Below, in pieces: positions 10,117-21,595 of a DNA stretch of 64,000 bases. The notes under the pieces were generated by a model that was not told the DNA's origin, did not search any database, and worked only from the letters and a program-made list of their open reading frames with translations. The position numbers were made by a program, and so were the translations under genes. Every line of letters starts with the position of its first letter. The first letter of the stretch is position 1. The stretch is from Rhinopomastus cyanomelas (Eukaryota > Chordata > Aves > Bucerotiformes > Rhinopomastidae), in contig VXBP01000228.1 in NCBI GenBank assembly GCA_013400115.1, positions 1,021,365-1,085,364 of the forward strand, given 5' to 3'.

Positions 10117-13100
10117 TCAGTTTCATCGTGGCCATCACAGATGGCTGCCTTGTTGATACTTAGTTTACATGAAGTCACTGTATGTGGACTCAACCAACCC
10201 TACTGCACACAAAAAGCACCCTACAAAACACCTTCTCACATAGGGTGGCGAACCAGAACTCTCTTGCAAAAGGGGCCAAGACATAGAGAACGTTTCAGGA
10301 AAAGAACTGAAGGGACAGTGTAAGAGGGAATTGTTAAGGTGCCATTCCCAGAAGAGCTTGGGTGGCTGCCCGAAGAGCAGAGAAACCAAACCCAACTGCC
10401 CTTCCCCTCCTCCCAAAAAGCCTGTGAGTCCTTGCCAGTCTTACCTGAGGGAAAATGTCTTGATGACCCCAGCTCTGGTGAGTCCATTTGTATGAAGGCA
10501 TTACGTGAAATAAATTGGTAATGGATGTTCTTGGTGCTCTCTGTGCTGTTAAGCACTCGTTCCTTAACATATCCAGGGGAACGCAGCTGAGGAAGAGAGA
10601 GCTCGATCAGGAGCAAGCTAGCCTCCACCTGCTCTATTAGGCACACTGGTATTATTTTACTAAGCATCAACAGGTTAAGAAGTAAAATGCATATCAGTGC
10701 AGGTTTTAGAGAACTGTATTTAGATTTACAAACAACATTGTAACTGGATCAACAGGCTATAATTAGAATTTAATAATCCAAGTGGAGGAGCAATACGCCC
10801 GCTGCTTGAAAAATTGGAGCCTTTCTTCTGCAGTTCTGAACATTGAGCTCTGCAGATTGGACTCCAACTTGCTTGACACAATTACTGTCCTAGTGAGGCA
10901 AACATACTACAAATAAGAACAATAAGATCAACAATAGTCTAAGTCTAATACTGTAAACAAAGGGAATAATTGGAACACCTCCTGCCCCACAGCAATCAGC
11001 ACAACTGGGACACAACCGATTTGCATGGTGGCTGGGATAAAAGTGCAAGAGTATGGAGTATATTCCAGATGTTTGAAAAAGCTTTGAGGCTGGCTGGTAT
11101 GTTACAGGCAATCCTGTGAGGTGCATCCTATTAGGGTCAGTCCTTGCATTTATTTCTAAAGTCCACCTGAGCCAGGAGCAACACCCAGCAGAAGTGATAG
11201 AGGTGGAATAAAATCACCTGTGTAAACAAGATTCCCCTCGTGACACATTCAAAGTACTTTGGTGTGTAATTAAAAAAGTTTAATCCAAGGAATTCAACAC
11301 ACATGCTCTGAAATGGTTACAATCCCTGGCTGTGCTGGGTTCCCAGCCACCTCTGGCAGGACACAGGCACAGAGTAGACCCCCGGCAGGGCTCCTGCCAT
11401 GGACTGACCACCCAACATCACAGCTCAGGCTGGTTTCAGTCCCAGATATCAAAAAGAGATATTGTCTTTCATTTTGCTTGCTAAGCACGTATCAGAAGAG
11501 GTTACCCACCAGGACTGAGACAGGACCTTTTTCCAGCCTCCTGCTTACCAATAGGTGCTGCAGTGTCACCAGTGACACTGGGGGTTTCCTGACTGCATCT
11601 GCATCTTTTCTGAATGAAGAGTGGCTAGAGCGAAAGGAAGTACAAGCAGCTCAGATCTCTGTGTGAGGAGAATGACTCCAGAAAAAAAAGTGCTTCTTAG
11701 TAAAACTTGTCCTCCTCCAGACTTTCTGCCACAGTTGTAGATATATATTTACTTAAAACAGGCTGAAAATCCTATTTTAAAGTTTGTGCCAAATCCAAAG
11801 AGTAATAACATAGGCATCACCTCTGTAGGAAAACCAAGCCTGCACTGTCAGCTTTCGCTTCCCACAGGCTTAATACAGAACTGGATCTGTCCTGTCTAGA
11901 AGGTGATGGGCAGGGATACCCCAAGTAAAAAATTCCGTGCAGAGGATGTGATCAACTACTCTTCAATGAAATCCTTGACAAAATGTTTATATTCTTTAGC
12001 ATATTTCAAAACTGTGCAGAGGTGCACTGCCTTATACTTGGCTTCTTGAAGTGCTTGGTGATTAACACGTTGGTAACAATGTTGGAAAGTGAAGAGACTT
12101 CACTGTGAAAGTCTCTATGTATTCTGTTAGCCAGAAGTGACTAACTGCCATGGTATGCAATGTCATGCCCTAGCATGGCTCTGAGCCCTTTAAGTATGTC
12201 AGAAACATCGGTGCTATCCCTGGGCGCTGGTAGATGCCCTCAGCCCACTGTGATGGTTGGAAGATATGTAAAAATCAACTGACACGAAGAGACCCAGTTT
12301 CCTGTTGAGAGCTTCTCTGAAGAAATTTGGGTGTGTTTCTTATTCCATCAAGTACCTGGGACATCCTATAGTTTTGAAGGAGGCTCAGGTGACGGTCTTT
12401 TAGTTGAGAGCATGGGAATTGGAAGGAACCAGCTGAGTCTGTTTATGTCCTGCCTCCTACAGCTTACGTCCTATAGCCTTGGGGAGACAGTTGTGGTCAG
12501 ATTTAGGTACCTTGTACTGGAGATCCCTTAGAGCTCATCTTCACCGTGTGTGCAGAGCTGACACCTTCACCCTTAAAGATGTTCTACATCTCACTGTCAT
12601 CAGGGCAAGACACACCATAGCACTGTGCTGCAGTGGCTGCCCACTCCTTTCCACACTGAAGCAGAAAGGACAGAGGCTCTGCATCAGCAGCACTATCACA
12701 GGGCCTGCTCAGCTCTGGTGACAGAGAATCGCTTGGGGAAAGTCCTATGTTCTGGCAGGGGGACAGACAGGGAGGATGCAAGAGTAAATGCTTTTAATCT
12801 AAGCAAGAGGAAGCAGTTCATGTAGGCTGTCATGGTGCCTCTGTTCCTCGTTGATCTTGTACTAGCCTAGAGCTCCCAGGAGTGAGTGAGATCCAGGTGA
12901 GATTCAGGGGAGATGTTAATATTATCTCATATTTTTGTTTCTTATGGTTAAAACAACACTCCTCAAACAGGCTAGATGGCTGCAGGCTGGCTAGGGGGAA
13001 AGCCCGTGAGTATTTCTTTGCCATATTACCCCCTGTAAAATACAATTTCTCTAGAGATTTCCTTTCTCACTCTCTTGCCTGCTACTCTTTCGCCTCTGTG

Positions 13101-13429
13101 CTACAAAGAAGAGCTCTTTGAAAGGAGCCAAGATGCCCAGGAGCAAACACCTACATGGTACAGTGCCTTCAGAGTACCCGATAACCCCTTGGGGCTGCTC
13201 TCTGTGCTCTCTTGCCACTACAGCTCACAGCCGCTGAAGACCAAGTCCCTCAGAACATGCATTTGGTTAACCGGGCCAGCATTGTTAGATCTTTAAATAT
13301 TCAAATAAATATTAAACAATCCCTCGGACTATTTATATTTATAAGGGGCTGTGACCGCTGATGGTGTGTGTGTCTGTGTGTAAAGTCTCCCTGTAGAGAA
13401 GACGAACATTTCGGGCTACCCAAAGCCTC
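10117..13429. other. Intergenic, no gene recognised
   Basis: Unique-looking DNA with no CR1 or LTR signature that I could see and no supported exon. AT-rich with ATAAATATT runs near 13.3 kb, just before the CpG island at 13.43 kb. Confidence 0.4.
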
Positions 13430-13860
13430 GGCGAGGTGAAGGAGGATGCTCGGCCTCTCCCGAGGACTGCAGCTGGGGCGGGCCAGGGGCTGCTCCGCTC
13501 CCGGGGCTGCTTCCCACCCGGGGTCGTCCCTATCCCACGGATGCTCCATTGCTGCGGGTGTTCCTCTGCCGCGGCTGCTCGGTTCCCGGGGCTGGCTCCG
13601 CCGCTGGCCCGCGGGCTTTGAGCTCCCTCTGGTGGGGACTCGCGGCTCTTCAGGACCGGCTTCACTCCGTCGCTGCTACCCCCGGCATCTCCCCGGGGCC
13701 GTCCCCTCTCCCGGGACGGGCTGCGGAGCCGGGCCCGCAACACCCGCAGCTTTCTGCTCTGTGATGCTTGGGCTGCCCTGCTGTTTTCTATCCAAACGCC
13801 GGGGGTATCACCTGGAAACCAGTTCTCAAGGCGGATGAAGGGAGCCAAGCCCGGCCCGGA
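13430..13860. promoter_or_regulatory. Isolated CpG island
   Basis: About 430 bp of GC-rich, CpG-dense DNA with sharp edges in an AT-rich neighbourhood. Open frames on both strands (such as 13339-13848 -) have no recognisable domain. It holds a CTCF-like motif at 13622-13635. It could be an unannotated promoter or an insulator-type element, about 11 kb upstream of the KCNK18 start codon. Confidence 0.55.
13622..13635 (-). promoter_or_regulatory. CTCF-like motif
   Basis: GCTCCCTCTGGTGG, which on the minus strand reads CCACCAGAGGGAGC. It matches the CTCF core CCASYAGRKGGCRS except for A in place of C at position 12. Binding is not shown by sequence alone. Confidence 0.4.
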
Positions 13861-14354
13861 GGCAGGTTTTCCCAGCAGATGCCTCCTCTCGGTGAACTCC
13901 TGCTTCTTTCAAGGGCTTGGAAATACTTGAAATGATTTCCTTGTCACAGGGTTCATTCCCATCTCTGGCTCAGGAAGCCCGTGAACTGCAAATTCCTTGA
14001 GGCTAAAAGACTGTTCTGGGAAAATATCACTCCATGCTTGCCCTGTTTTTGTCCCTTTTCCTAAGCGACTGCAGGTGGAAGCAGAGGAGGGGGAGATGTG
14101 GGCTCAGCTGATCTCACTTCTGGCCCAGTGTAGTTTTGAGCAGGGCTGACAGCACCAGCAGATGAACTGTTGAGGAATCCCTCTGCAATGGGGGGCTGAA
14201 AACAGGTGTATCAGTTGCTAAAGCATCTCTCCAGACAGGCTTGTTTTGGCCACACCACAGTTCACCCCTTTCTGGAACCCAGTGCAAGTTGTTTACAGAA
14301 GTTGCCATAAACCGAGCAAAGCAGGAACACATATGTAGGGGTGAGAATGTCTTT

Positions 14355-14607
14355 ACAGACTCATGGACTCACAGATCAAAGGGTTGGAAGGGACCTGCAA
14401 AGGTTGTCTAATCCAACCTCCCTGCAACAAACAGGGGCATCTCTCACTAGATGAGATTGCTCACAGCCTCATCAAGCCTGACCTTGAGAGCCTCCAGGGG
14501 TAGGGCCTCCACCACCTCTCTAGGCAACCTGCTCCATTGATCCACCCAGTTTTCCTCTTCAGGAAGCAGATGCTGTGCGCTGTAGCTTCAGGTCTCAGTT
14601 CTTGCAT
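14355..14607 (-). mobile_element. CR1 fragment (older subfamily)
   Basis: Antisense CR1 3' region: GGGTTGGAAGGGACCTGCAA, GTCTAATCCAACCTCCCTGC, then AGCCTCATCAAGCCTGACCTTGAGAGCCTCCAGGG and CACCACCTCT. It is a different subfamily from the copies that carry CACAGCAGGATCACCTAG. Confidence 0.85.
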
Positions 14608-14785
14608 GTCCTATCCTTACAGCTAAATTATTGTTGATTAGCAGAGTCAATGCTTCCCTGTGTGATTATCCTGGGTACACACATGCTCAGCTGAGTCTGT
14701 GTGTTTTCTGTGTGTCTGACCTGTTTTCTGAGGGCCACTCAGTGGTGACCACAACATCAGCCCTTCTTCAGGGATGTCTGATCTA

Positions 14786-14869
14786 GGGGTTAAGGAAATG
14801 TTGGGATGAGGGCTGGATTTGATGATCTTGTAGGTTCTTTCCAGCCATGAGGATTCTATGATTCTATGG
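14786..14869 (+). mobile_element. CR1 3' tail fragment
   Basis: GGCTGGATTTGATGATCTTGTAGGTTCTTTCCAGCC, followed by GGATTCTATGATTCTATGG, is the CR1 sense 3' end. The 5' side is truncated. Confidence 0.85.
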
Positions 14870-16220
14870 TCTCAGAAAAAGAAGGTGTCCAGAGCTAACC
14901 CTCAGGAGAACCCTAGAAAATAGGACAGTGCTCACAGCTTAAGCATTCAGAGCTAAATTCTCCGTATCATGTACCTGCTGCAGAACTTGCTTCTGATAAA
15001 TAGACCTAAAAGTAAAATAAATATTACATAGATGTTCACTAAGTGAACTGTCCCCATTTTGTGTACAGATTGAGGCCATGGTTCTGATGATGATGTAGAA
15101 TGACTTCATGTATGTTGAAGACATTAACTCAACGCAAGTGCACAAGGGAATGTGTCCAGGTTACAGCTTTATCACAGCCTTTATCCTTTTGAGTGCTCAG
15201 CCATCTTCAACATGTCTATAGACAGACTTTAACATCCTGGGCTGGGATTTCCCTCTGTTGTACGTAAGCACATTTGTCCTACATAACAGCAGAGAGCAGC
15301 AAGTTCTGGGACAGAACAGGCAAGAAAGAAGCCAAGCAGGAGACAGTAGTAGGGCTTAGGTGGTGATGAGTCTACAGCTGGAGTATCTGCAATGACTTAG
15401 TAAAGTAAAAAAGCTAATTCTGCTTTCATTTCCATTAAACTGAGTTACACAAGTTCAAATGAAAGCAGAGCCTGACCAAATTCAGCTACCAATCAGCTAT
15501 ATAAAAGCATTAAGCTGATTGCTTAATTGGTATAAATGGCATTTTTCTGCAGTTAGTGTTGGACTGCAAACAACCTCGGGCTCAAATTAATGAACAAAAA
15601 TTACAATCACTCCAGAAGGGTGAAAAAGCTCCAAAACTACACAGGGCACCTCCCCAGATGGTTTACTTACGTAAACATCTGAGCACAAGGAAGGAGAGAG
15701 GTGTGCACTGCACTGTTGGAATGGAATCTCAGCAAGGAGTGTCCCTCTGTCCTTTTCCTGTGCACTGGGAAACAAACCCCTGCTGTGCCCAAAGCTCCTG
15801 GTTTTAAGAAGCCTCATCCAGCCTGACATGGATTACAGCACATCCCTCCCTCAGTTTGGAAAGGTTGTGGAAATACTTTCAAAAGCATTGACATACAGCA
15901 AACCCTGGCAGCTCTCTTGTTGACATCTGACTCCTCTGGCAGGGGAACCAATGAATTCAGAAGAAATACTTGTTTCACCCAAGACCAGTGTTTGGAGAAC
16001 CACATTAGCAAGTGACTGGTGACTCTGCACCCCTAAGCACTCAGGAGAGAATCCAGTCCCCCCTGGATGAAAGAGAGTCTTGAGCAGCTCAGGTATTAGA
16101 GGCTGGATGTGCTCTATTGCAGCAGCATGGATGGAACAGTAGAATCCATGCTCATGTCTCCAGCATCAGGGAGTGAGCGGCTAGGGGTTGAGGGCTATGG
16201 AAGAAAATCCTCTCCTCCCA
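14870..16220. other. Intergenic, unique sequence with a short perfect inverted repeat
   Basis: No gene recognised. At 15490-15521 there is a perfect 9-bp inverted repeat (CAATCAGCT ... AGCTGATTG) whose 14-bp loop contains TATAAAAG. ATTGG-type and TTAATT sequences follow. It may be a regulatory element; the rest shows nothing I can name. Confidence 0.4.
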
Positions 16221-16221
16221 T

Positions 16222-16560
16222 CCAGATCTGGAGTCCTCAGAGTACAAAAAACTTGGTCCTGAAAATTATCTGAGAGCTGGAGCATCTTCACTGTATAGAG
16301 ATGCTGAATGTTCTTCAGAGAAGGCTACAGGGAGACCTTACTCTGACTCTTCACTGCTTAAAGGGGGCCTATAAGAAAGATGAGGCCAGTCTTTATAGCA
16401 GAGCCTGTTGTGACTGGACAAGTGATGGTTTTAAACTGATAGAGAAGAGATTCAGACTAGACAGAGAGGAAAATTTCTACACTGAGGATGATGAAACTCT
16501 GGTTGTCAAGAGAGGTGGTAGATGCCCCATCTCTGGAAACATTCCAGGACAGGTTGGACA
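16222..16560 (+). mobile_element. Older, diverged CR1 copy
   Basis: This piece has CR1 blocks in sense order: TTCAGAGAAGGCTAC, GGGAGACCTTACT, CTTAAAGGGGGCCTATAAGAAAGATG, AGCAGAGCCTGTTGTGAC, GGTTTTAAACTGATAGAG, and AGAGGTGGTAGATGCCCCATC...GGAAACATTCCAGGACAGG. It ends abruptly where the next CR1 starts, so the 3' tail is missing. Confidence 0.82.
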
Positions 16561-17070
16561 TTTTGTCCAGTTCTGGGCCCCTCAGTTCAAGAAGGACACA
16601 GAACTGCTGGAGATAGTCCAGAGCAGAGCCACAGAGATGTTGGAGTAGAACACCTCCCTTATGAGAAAAGACTGGGGTAGCTGGGTCTCTTTAACTTGGA
16701 GGAAAGGAGACTGAGGGGTGACCTCATTAATGTTTATAAATATGTGAAGAGTGGGTGTCAGGAAGATGGAGTCAGGCTCTTCTCAGTGTCATCTAGTGAT
16801 AGATGGATGTCATCTAGTGTAAGCTGGAACATAGGAGGTGGCACATAAGTATGAGAAGGATCTTCTTCCCCTTGAGGGTGACAGAGCACTGGAAGGGGCT
16901 GCCCAGGGGGTTGTGGAGTCTCCTTCTCTGGAGATGTTTAAAAACTGCCTGGATGTGCTCCTGTGCGACTTGGTCTAGGTGATCCTGCTGTAGCAGGGAG
17001 ATTCGACAGGATGATCTTTTGAGATCCCTTCCATTCCCTAATGTTCTGTGGTTCTGTGTGATTCTGTGTG
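16561..17070 (+). mobile_element. CR1 copy, young subfamily, about 510 bp
   Basis: Sense CR1 beginning at GTCCAGTTCTGGGCCCCTCAG and passing through GACTGAGGGGTGACCTCATTAATG, GGGTGTCAGGAAGATGG, GGAGTCTCCTTCTCTGGAGATG and GACTTGGTCTAGGTGATCCTG to TTCTGTGTGATTCTGTGTG at 17070. It abuts an older CR1 on the left and an LTR piece on the right. A short duplication of GATGTCATCTAGTG lies near 16787-16821. Confidence 0.9.
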
Positions 17071-17072
17071 AC

Positions 17073-17436
17073 ATCTGACCCCCACTAGCCAAGGGATAGT
17101 TCATACCACAGAAAAACATACCCAGCATATAAACTAGGGGAAGCTTGCTGGGTGGATCACTGCTTGGATACTGGTCAGTGGGTGGTCAGCTACTACACTG
17201 TGCATCACTCATCTGTTCCCTTTTATTTCTCTCTCTTTTCATTATGCTAATTTTATTTACAATTGTTGTTATTAAATGTTATTATTATTGATTTCGTTAT
17301 TAAATTTAGTTATTAAACTGTTCTTAGCACAAGTTTTTCTTTTTATCAGTTCTCCTCCAGACCTCCCTGGAAAGGAGAGGAGAGTGAGTGAGTAGCTGCA
17401 TAGTACTTAGCTGATGACTGGAGTTAAACCATGACA
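17073..17436 (+). mobile_element. Avian endogenous retrovirus LTR, 5' part missing
   Basis: Related to the LTR at 2.7-3.26 kb but a distinct subtype. It has ACTAGCCAAGGGATAGTTCATACC, a TATA box at 17129-17134, GTGGGTGGTCAGC, an ATT-rich stretch, TTAAACTGTTCTTAG and the 3' end GAGTGAGTGAGTAGCTGCATAGTACTTAG...AACCATGACA. Its 5' side is replaced by the CR1 that ends at 17070. No viral genes are present. Confidence 0.72.
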
Positions 17437-17785
17437 GTACCATTGGGCAGAAACAAGCAGCAGAGCAAGAACCCTTTGAAGAGCACACAAGAGGGATATA
17501 TGAGACAGGCAACCACTGCAGCTCTTTCATCAGCAGTTAGTCTCAAAAAATAAGGGAAAGGTAGCAGTGTCCACAAGCCGAGAGTCTTTGTCTTGCTCCG
17601 TGGTGAGGACTGTTGGCAGCTCCCTGGTGTGGGGTGCACTTGTTTTCCAGCCAGCCTCCTGCACTGCTTTTGGTAAATATGTCTGTTTGCTCCAAACCCT
17701 CATTTTGCTTGTGGCATGAGGAGGGCAGTGTCAGAGCAAAGGTACCTGGTGGTGTAGGATTCAAGGGGCTGTGCTTCACCTCACA
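17437..17785. other. Intergenic, no gene recognised
   Basis: Between an LTR and a CR1 tail. Nothing supported. Confidence 0.4.
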
Positions 17786-17828
17786 ATCACAGAATCATAG
17801 AATAATTAAGGATTGGAAGGGACCTCAG
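17786..17828 (-). mobile_element. CR1 3' tail fragment
   Basis: ATCACAGAATCATAGAATAATTAAGGATTGGAAGGGACCTCAG is the antisense CR1 end, truncated after about 43 bp. Confidence 0.82.
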
Positions 17829-20800
17829 CACTGCCAACACGCATTACTGCCTAGGGACATGGAGTCAACTCCAGTTCTGCCCCCTCCATCCTCTGTGTGT
17901 GCAGGACCTTCAAGGTTCATCCAAGACCTCCAGTGCAGCATCTATGAAAATGTTTCTTTTACAAGCAAAACCTTTCTTTTCTGATATGTTTCTCATGTTT
18001 TTTAGTGTAGATAAATACAGATAGTTAGAGGATTTTCCAGTTCAAGCTTGCTATTGCCGTATCCCTGAGCCCCATCTCTTAGACTACGATACAGCCAGCT
18101 GATTAGACTGCCTGGCCTGACTGAAGCAATAACTCCCTCTGAGTTTATATTCATCTCACAGTCGAGCCACCCCACTCACGTATCTCAAATTCCCAAGTGA
18201 CGCTGGCAAATGTAGATGTCGTTTAGATGCTTTTTGCACATAGCCTGAGTGCCAGGCAGCAGCAGCCTCGCTGGTGATGGGCAGCCTGGGTGCCAGGCAG
18301 TCTCTGCAAGAGCTCGCAGCCCCTGGGTGCAGTGTGATCTTTGTGAGTCTGCTGGGTTCATTACACAGGGGCTCCGTGGCACAGATGACTCATTTGGAAG
18401 TGCTGTAAGATTTTTTCTTTCTTCTGAAGAAGGCTGGAAGAAGTGACTTCATTCCATACTCATTTCTGTAAGAAATTCTTTGGAAAAGATGGGCTGTTTT
18501 GTGTGCATTTCTTTCGAACCCCAACTATTGTGCAGAAAGCTCTTTCATAATTCAGTCTTGTGCACTGAACTAGTCAGGATCACGTCATCAAAGAACTATG
18601 GCTTCAACTAATTCAACACGTGAATCAACTCTTTATGGATCTAGAGCTGGAAAGAGTGTTCTCCACTAGGGTGATAAAATGTTGTTTACTGAATCACCTA
18701 AAAGCACTTAAGAGCTGTTCCCAGGAGTTTTAAAAACATTTAAAGAGCCAACACTACAAGGGTAATTATTGGTGTATTAGCTGAAATGGGTAGGACAGGG
18801 TTTGAAAAGTTCATATATTCCTGCTCAAAGCTGAAGAATGTCAGCAGAACTAAAAGAAATTTGGAGACAAGTGCCAGCTCGATGATGTCCCAAGGCACAC
18901 CCATCTGTGAAAGTGTCTTCCACCCCTTGAATCCACAAGGACTAATGAGCGGTAGGATAATGGAGTTAGAACTATTGCAAGAGTACTTCACACTAAAGAG
19001 GAAGAGAAATTACTTAGTGTCATTAGGAAAATTGGGATGAAAATAAGTGATGGAAAATTTAGCTCAATGTTCAAGAAAATCTGAGCCACTGACATTAATC
19101 CAATTGCCAATGATGGAAAGCAGAAAGAGGTGGTGGCATCCTACAGACTCCTGTCTGTGGTTTATAAAATGCTGTGAATGGCTGAGGGCAGAAAATGCTG
19201 TAAGCAGTGTGCTCTGGGGATTAATAGTCCTTAATGACCCCAGAGTTGTTCCAAATACAGGTTTGTCCTCAGCAATATCTCATCAATAGTGCAGGCTGTA
19301 AGCATGACTGCTTATCTGTGTTCTGTGGAACTGAACATACATGAGACATTTCAAATAGGATCAGGAGATGCTTTCAGTAGCATTTCACATGCTGGGAGTT
19401 GAGAAGGTCTATGCTACTCATACAGACAGTCTCAGGAAGGTGTTGGTGGATGTTTACTGCTAGAAGTTTGTTCCTGTATCTTAGATTCCCTTATTTTAAA
19501 GTGCTTATATGAATACACGTTAATAATAGTGGAGAACAAACATAATCTTATTTAAAAGAGCATAGCAGACCTGTCATCTACAGTTCTAAGAGTGTAAAAC
19601 TGCTCTGCTGACATGAATCACGATGCTGAGCTTTCACGCAGCATATAATCTCACGTGCTCTACCGTTAATTAAATTCCAAAGAAGCAGTTTTCTGATCTC
19701 TCCACAGGGAGCTTGTTTGCCTTAAAATGAAACTACTGGGCTGAGATAGTCCCCACTATACTAGCATTACGTTCACTACATTAACTCAGTAAAGACCCTG
19801 GCATAAGACACGTAGCTGAACCTCGGTAATCCCCTCTGCTTATCTGGAAGCCCAGGCCTCCTGCACGACGTCTCATTTGCAGCGGGGTCTTATGCCGGTG
19901 ACTCACTGCGATATTAACCTTCCCATTTGTTATAAGACCCTGAAGCATCAGCACATCATTCAAACAAGCCACGCAAATAAATGAGCAATGCACAACAGTG
20001 CTGAGAGGTGACGGTGGCTGCGCTTTGTTCACGAAGCCTTCCCCACGCTGACTGAGAGCCACTGTGCTGCGTCTGTCTGCGTTCGATTTTACCCTTCCGT
20101 GGCCTTTAGAAAGGGGCTGAACGAGTGCTGTCTGTCCAGAAGCAGCTTCCCTTCCTGGTCCCAAATGTATTCCTGCTTAGTACATGGTTCAGATAGCAGA
20201 AAGAACAGAGGGAGGGAGAAGCGCCTGCAGCAGAGCTCTGCTGCACTGGAATCCTGAGCTTTGCAGCAAGCAAGCCCTCCTTGCAGGCTTGCACCCCCAG
20301 CTTCTGGCTGCAGCAGCATGTGAAGCCTTGGGAGAGAAAGAAGATGTTGAAAGGGAAAGGGTGAAAGAGGAAGAGCAAGTGAAGGCTTTCTACTCAGGCA
20401 ATGATTTGTAGGTGGGAAGGAGGGAATAAAGAAGTGGCTGATTAGCTCATGAGTTAGGGGAGGCTGGTCCTGCTGTTTAGCCGCCAGGTGAAAAAGCCTC
20501 CCATGAAAGTTGTTTTCTGGCTGTCTGACTTTATCCACGCTAGAAAAAAAAGAAGAAAAGAGGTGGGACAGAGACTAATAGCCAAGCCCTTACTGGCTTC
20601 CTTTGGTGGTGTATGAAGAGTGTTTGCTTCTCATAAATGAAATTATGGGACCACGTGCTCGGCTTTGGTGTGAACAAAGAATGAAGTAGGAAATGCTCCC
20701 ATTCAGGGAGTGAGTCCTGGACATCTTTGAATCCACTTACCATTATGTACCCTGTCAGGATGCTAGTCCTGAGTGCTCTCAAATATTCCCAGAGGTTGCA

Positions 20801-21338
20801 AGCTCAAGCACTTGACTGGAGCGAAAGCTGAGACTTTTAAAGGTGGATACAAAGGAAGCCAAACCTTCCCCTGGGGTATCCAATAGACCCTCTGCAGTCA
20901 ATTAGTGCATTTGTCTCTGCATCCCAGTAGTGAGAGGTGATAAGAACGGGGGATATCAGGGCACTCATACTCTGAGGCAAGACAATTAGGGTCAGAAGGA
21001 GAAATATTATTGCAGAGTGCCCAAAAAGCAAGTGTTACTCACCCAGCAGGTACATATGCTCTGCACAAACATCATGTGTCTGTGTTGGGATGAGGCTTGG
21101 GCCAGCACTGAAACCCCACAGGAACAGGTTTCAGGAGCCTGAGGGATGGGAGGGATATGGGGAAGCATGGCAGGTGGGGGGGTCGAAAGAGTCTTCTGAA
21201 AGCACTGATGGACACTACTACTGAACCCTCACTGACAACCCCTTAGCCTTCTTCACCACATTGGGATGTCTGTATGTCAAATCTGATACTTAAACAGCCT
21301 TGAGATTGTTTTTTTTCTATACAAATATTGCTGCCTCT
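17829..21338. other. Intergenic, no gene recognised
   Basis: About 3.5 kb of DNA with no CR1 or LTR signature and no supported exon. Open frames such as 20089-20538 (-) lack domains. Confidence 0.4.
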
Positions 21339-21595
21339 TAGAATCATAGAATCACAGAATCATTCAGGTTGGAAAAGACTCTTGGGATCATTGAGTCCAA
21401 CCATCAATCCTACTCTACAACTCCACCCCTAAACCATATCCTTCAACACTACACCTAAGCGTCTTTTATCTCATCCAGGGATGGAGACTCAACCACCACC
21501 CTGGGCAGCCCATTCCAGTGCCTGCCCACTCTTTCCTTGAAGAATCTTTTCCTGATGTCCAATCTAAAGTGACCCTGCTGGAGCTTGTTTTGAGG
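21339..21595 (-). mobile_element. CR1 fragment (AGTCCAACCAT subfamily)
   Basis: Antisense CR1 3' end: AATCATAGAATCACAGAATCATTCAGGTTGGAAAAGACTC, GATCATTGAGTCCAACCATC, CATCCAGGGATGG, CTGGGCAGCCCATTCCAGTGCC and TTTCCTGATGTCCAATCTAAA. The 5' side is truncated. Confidence 0.9.

Noticed and set aside
16301..16648. 115-residue open frame as a gene
   Set aside because: It runs through two stacked CR1 copies. The DNA matches CR1 blocks and the frame is not ORF2.
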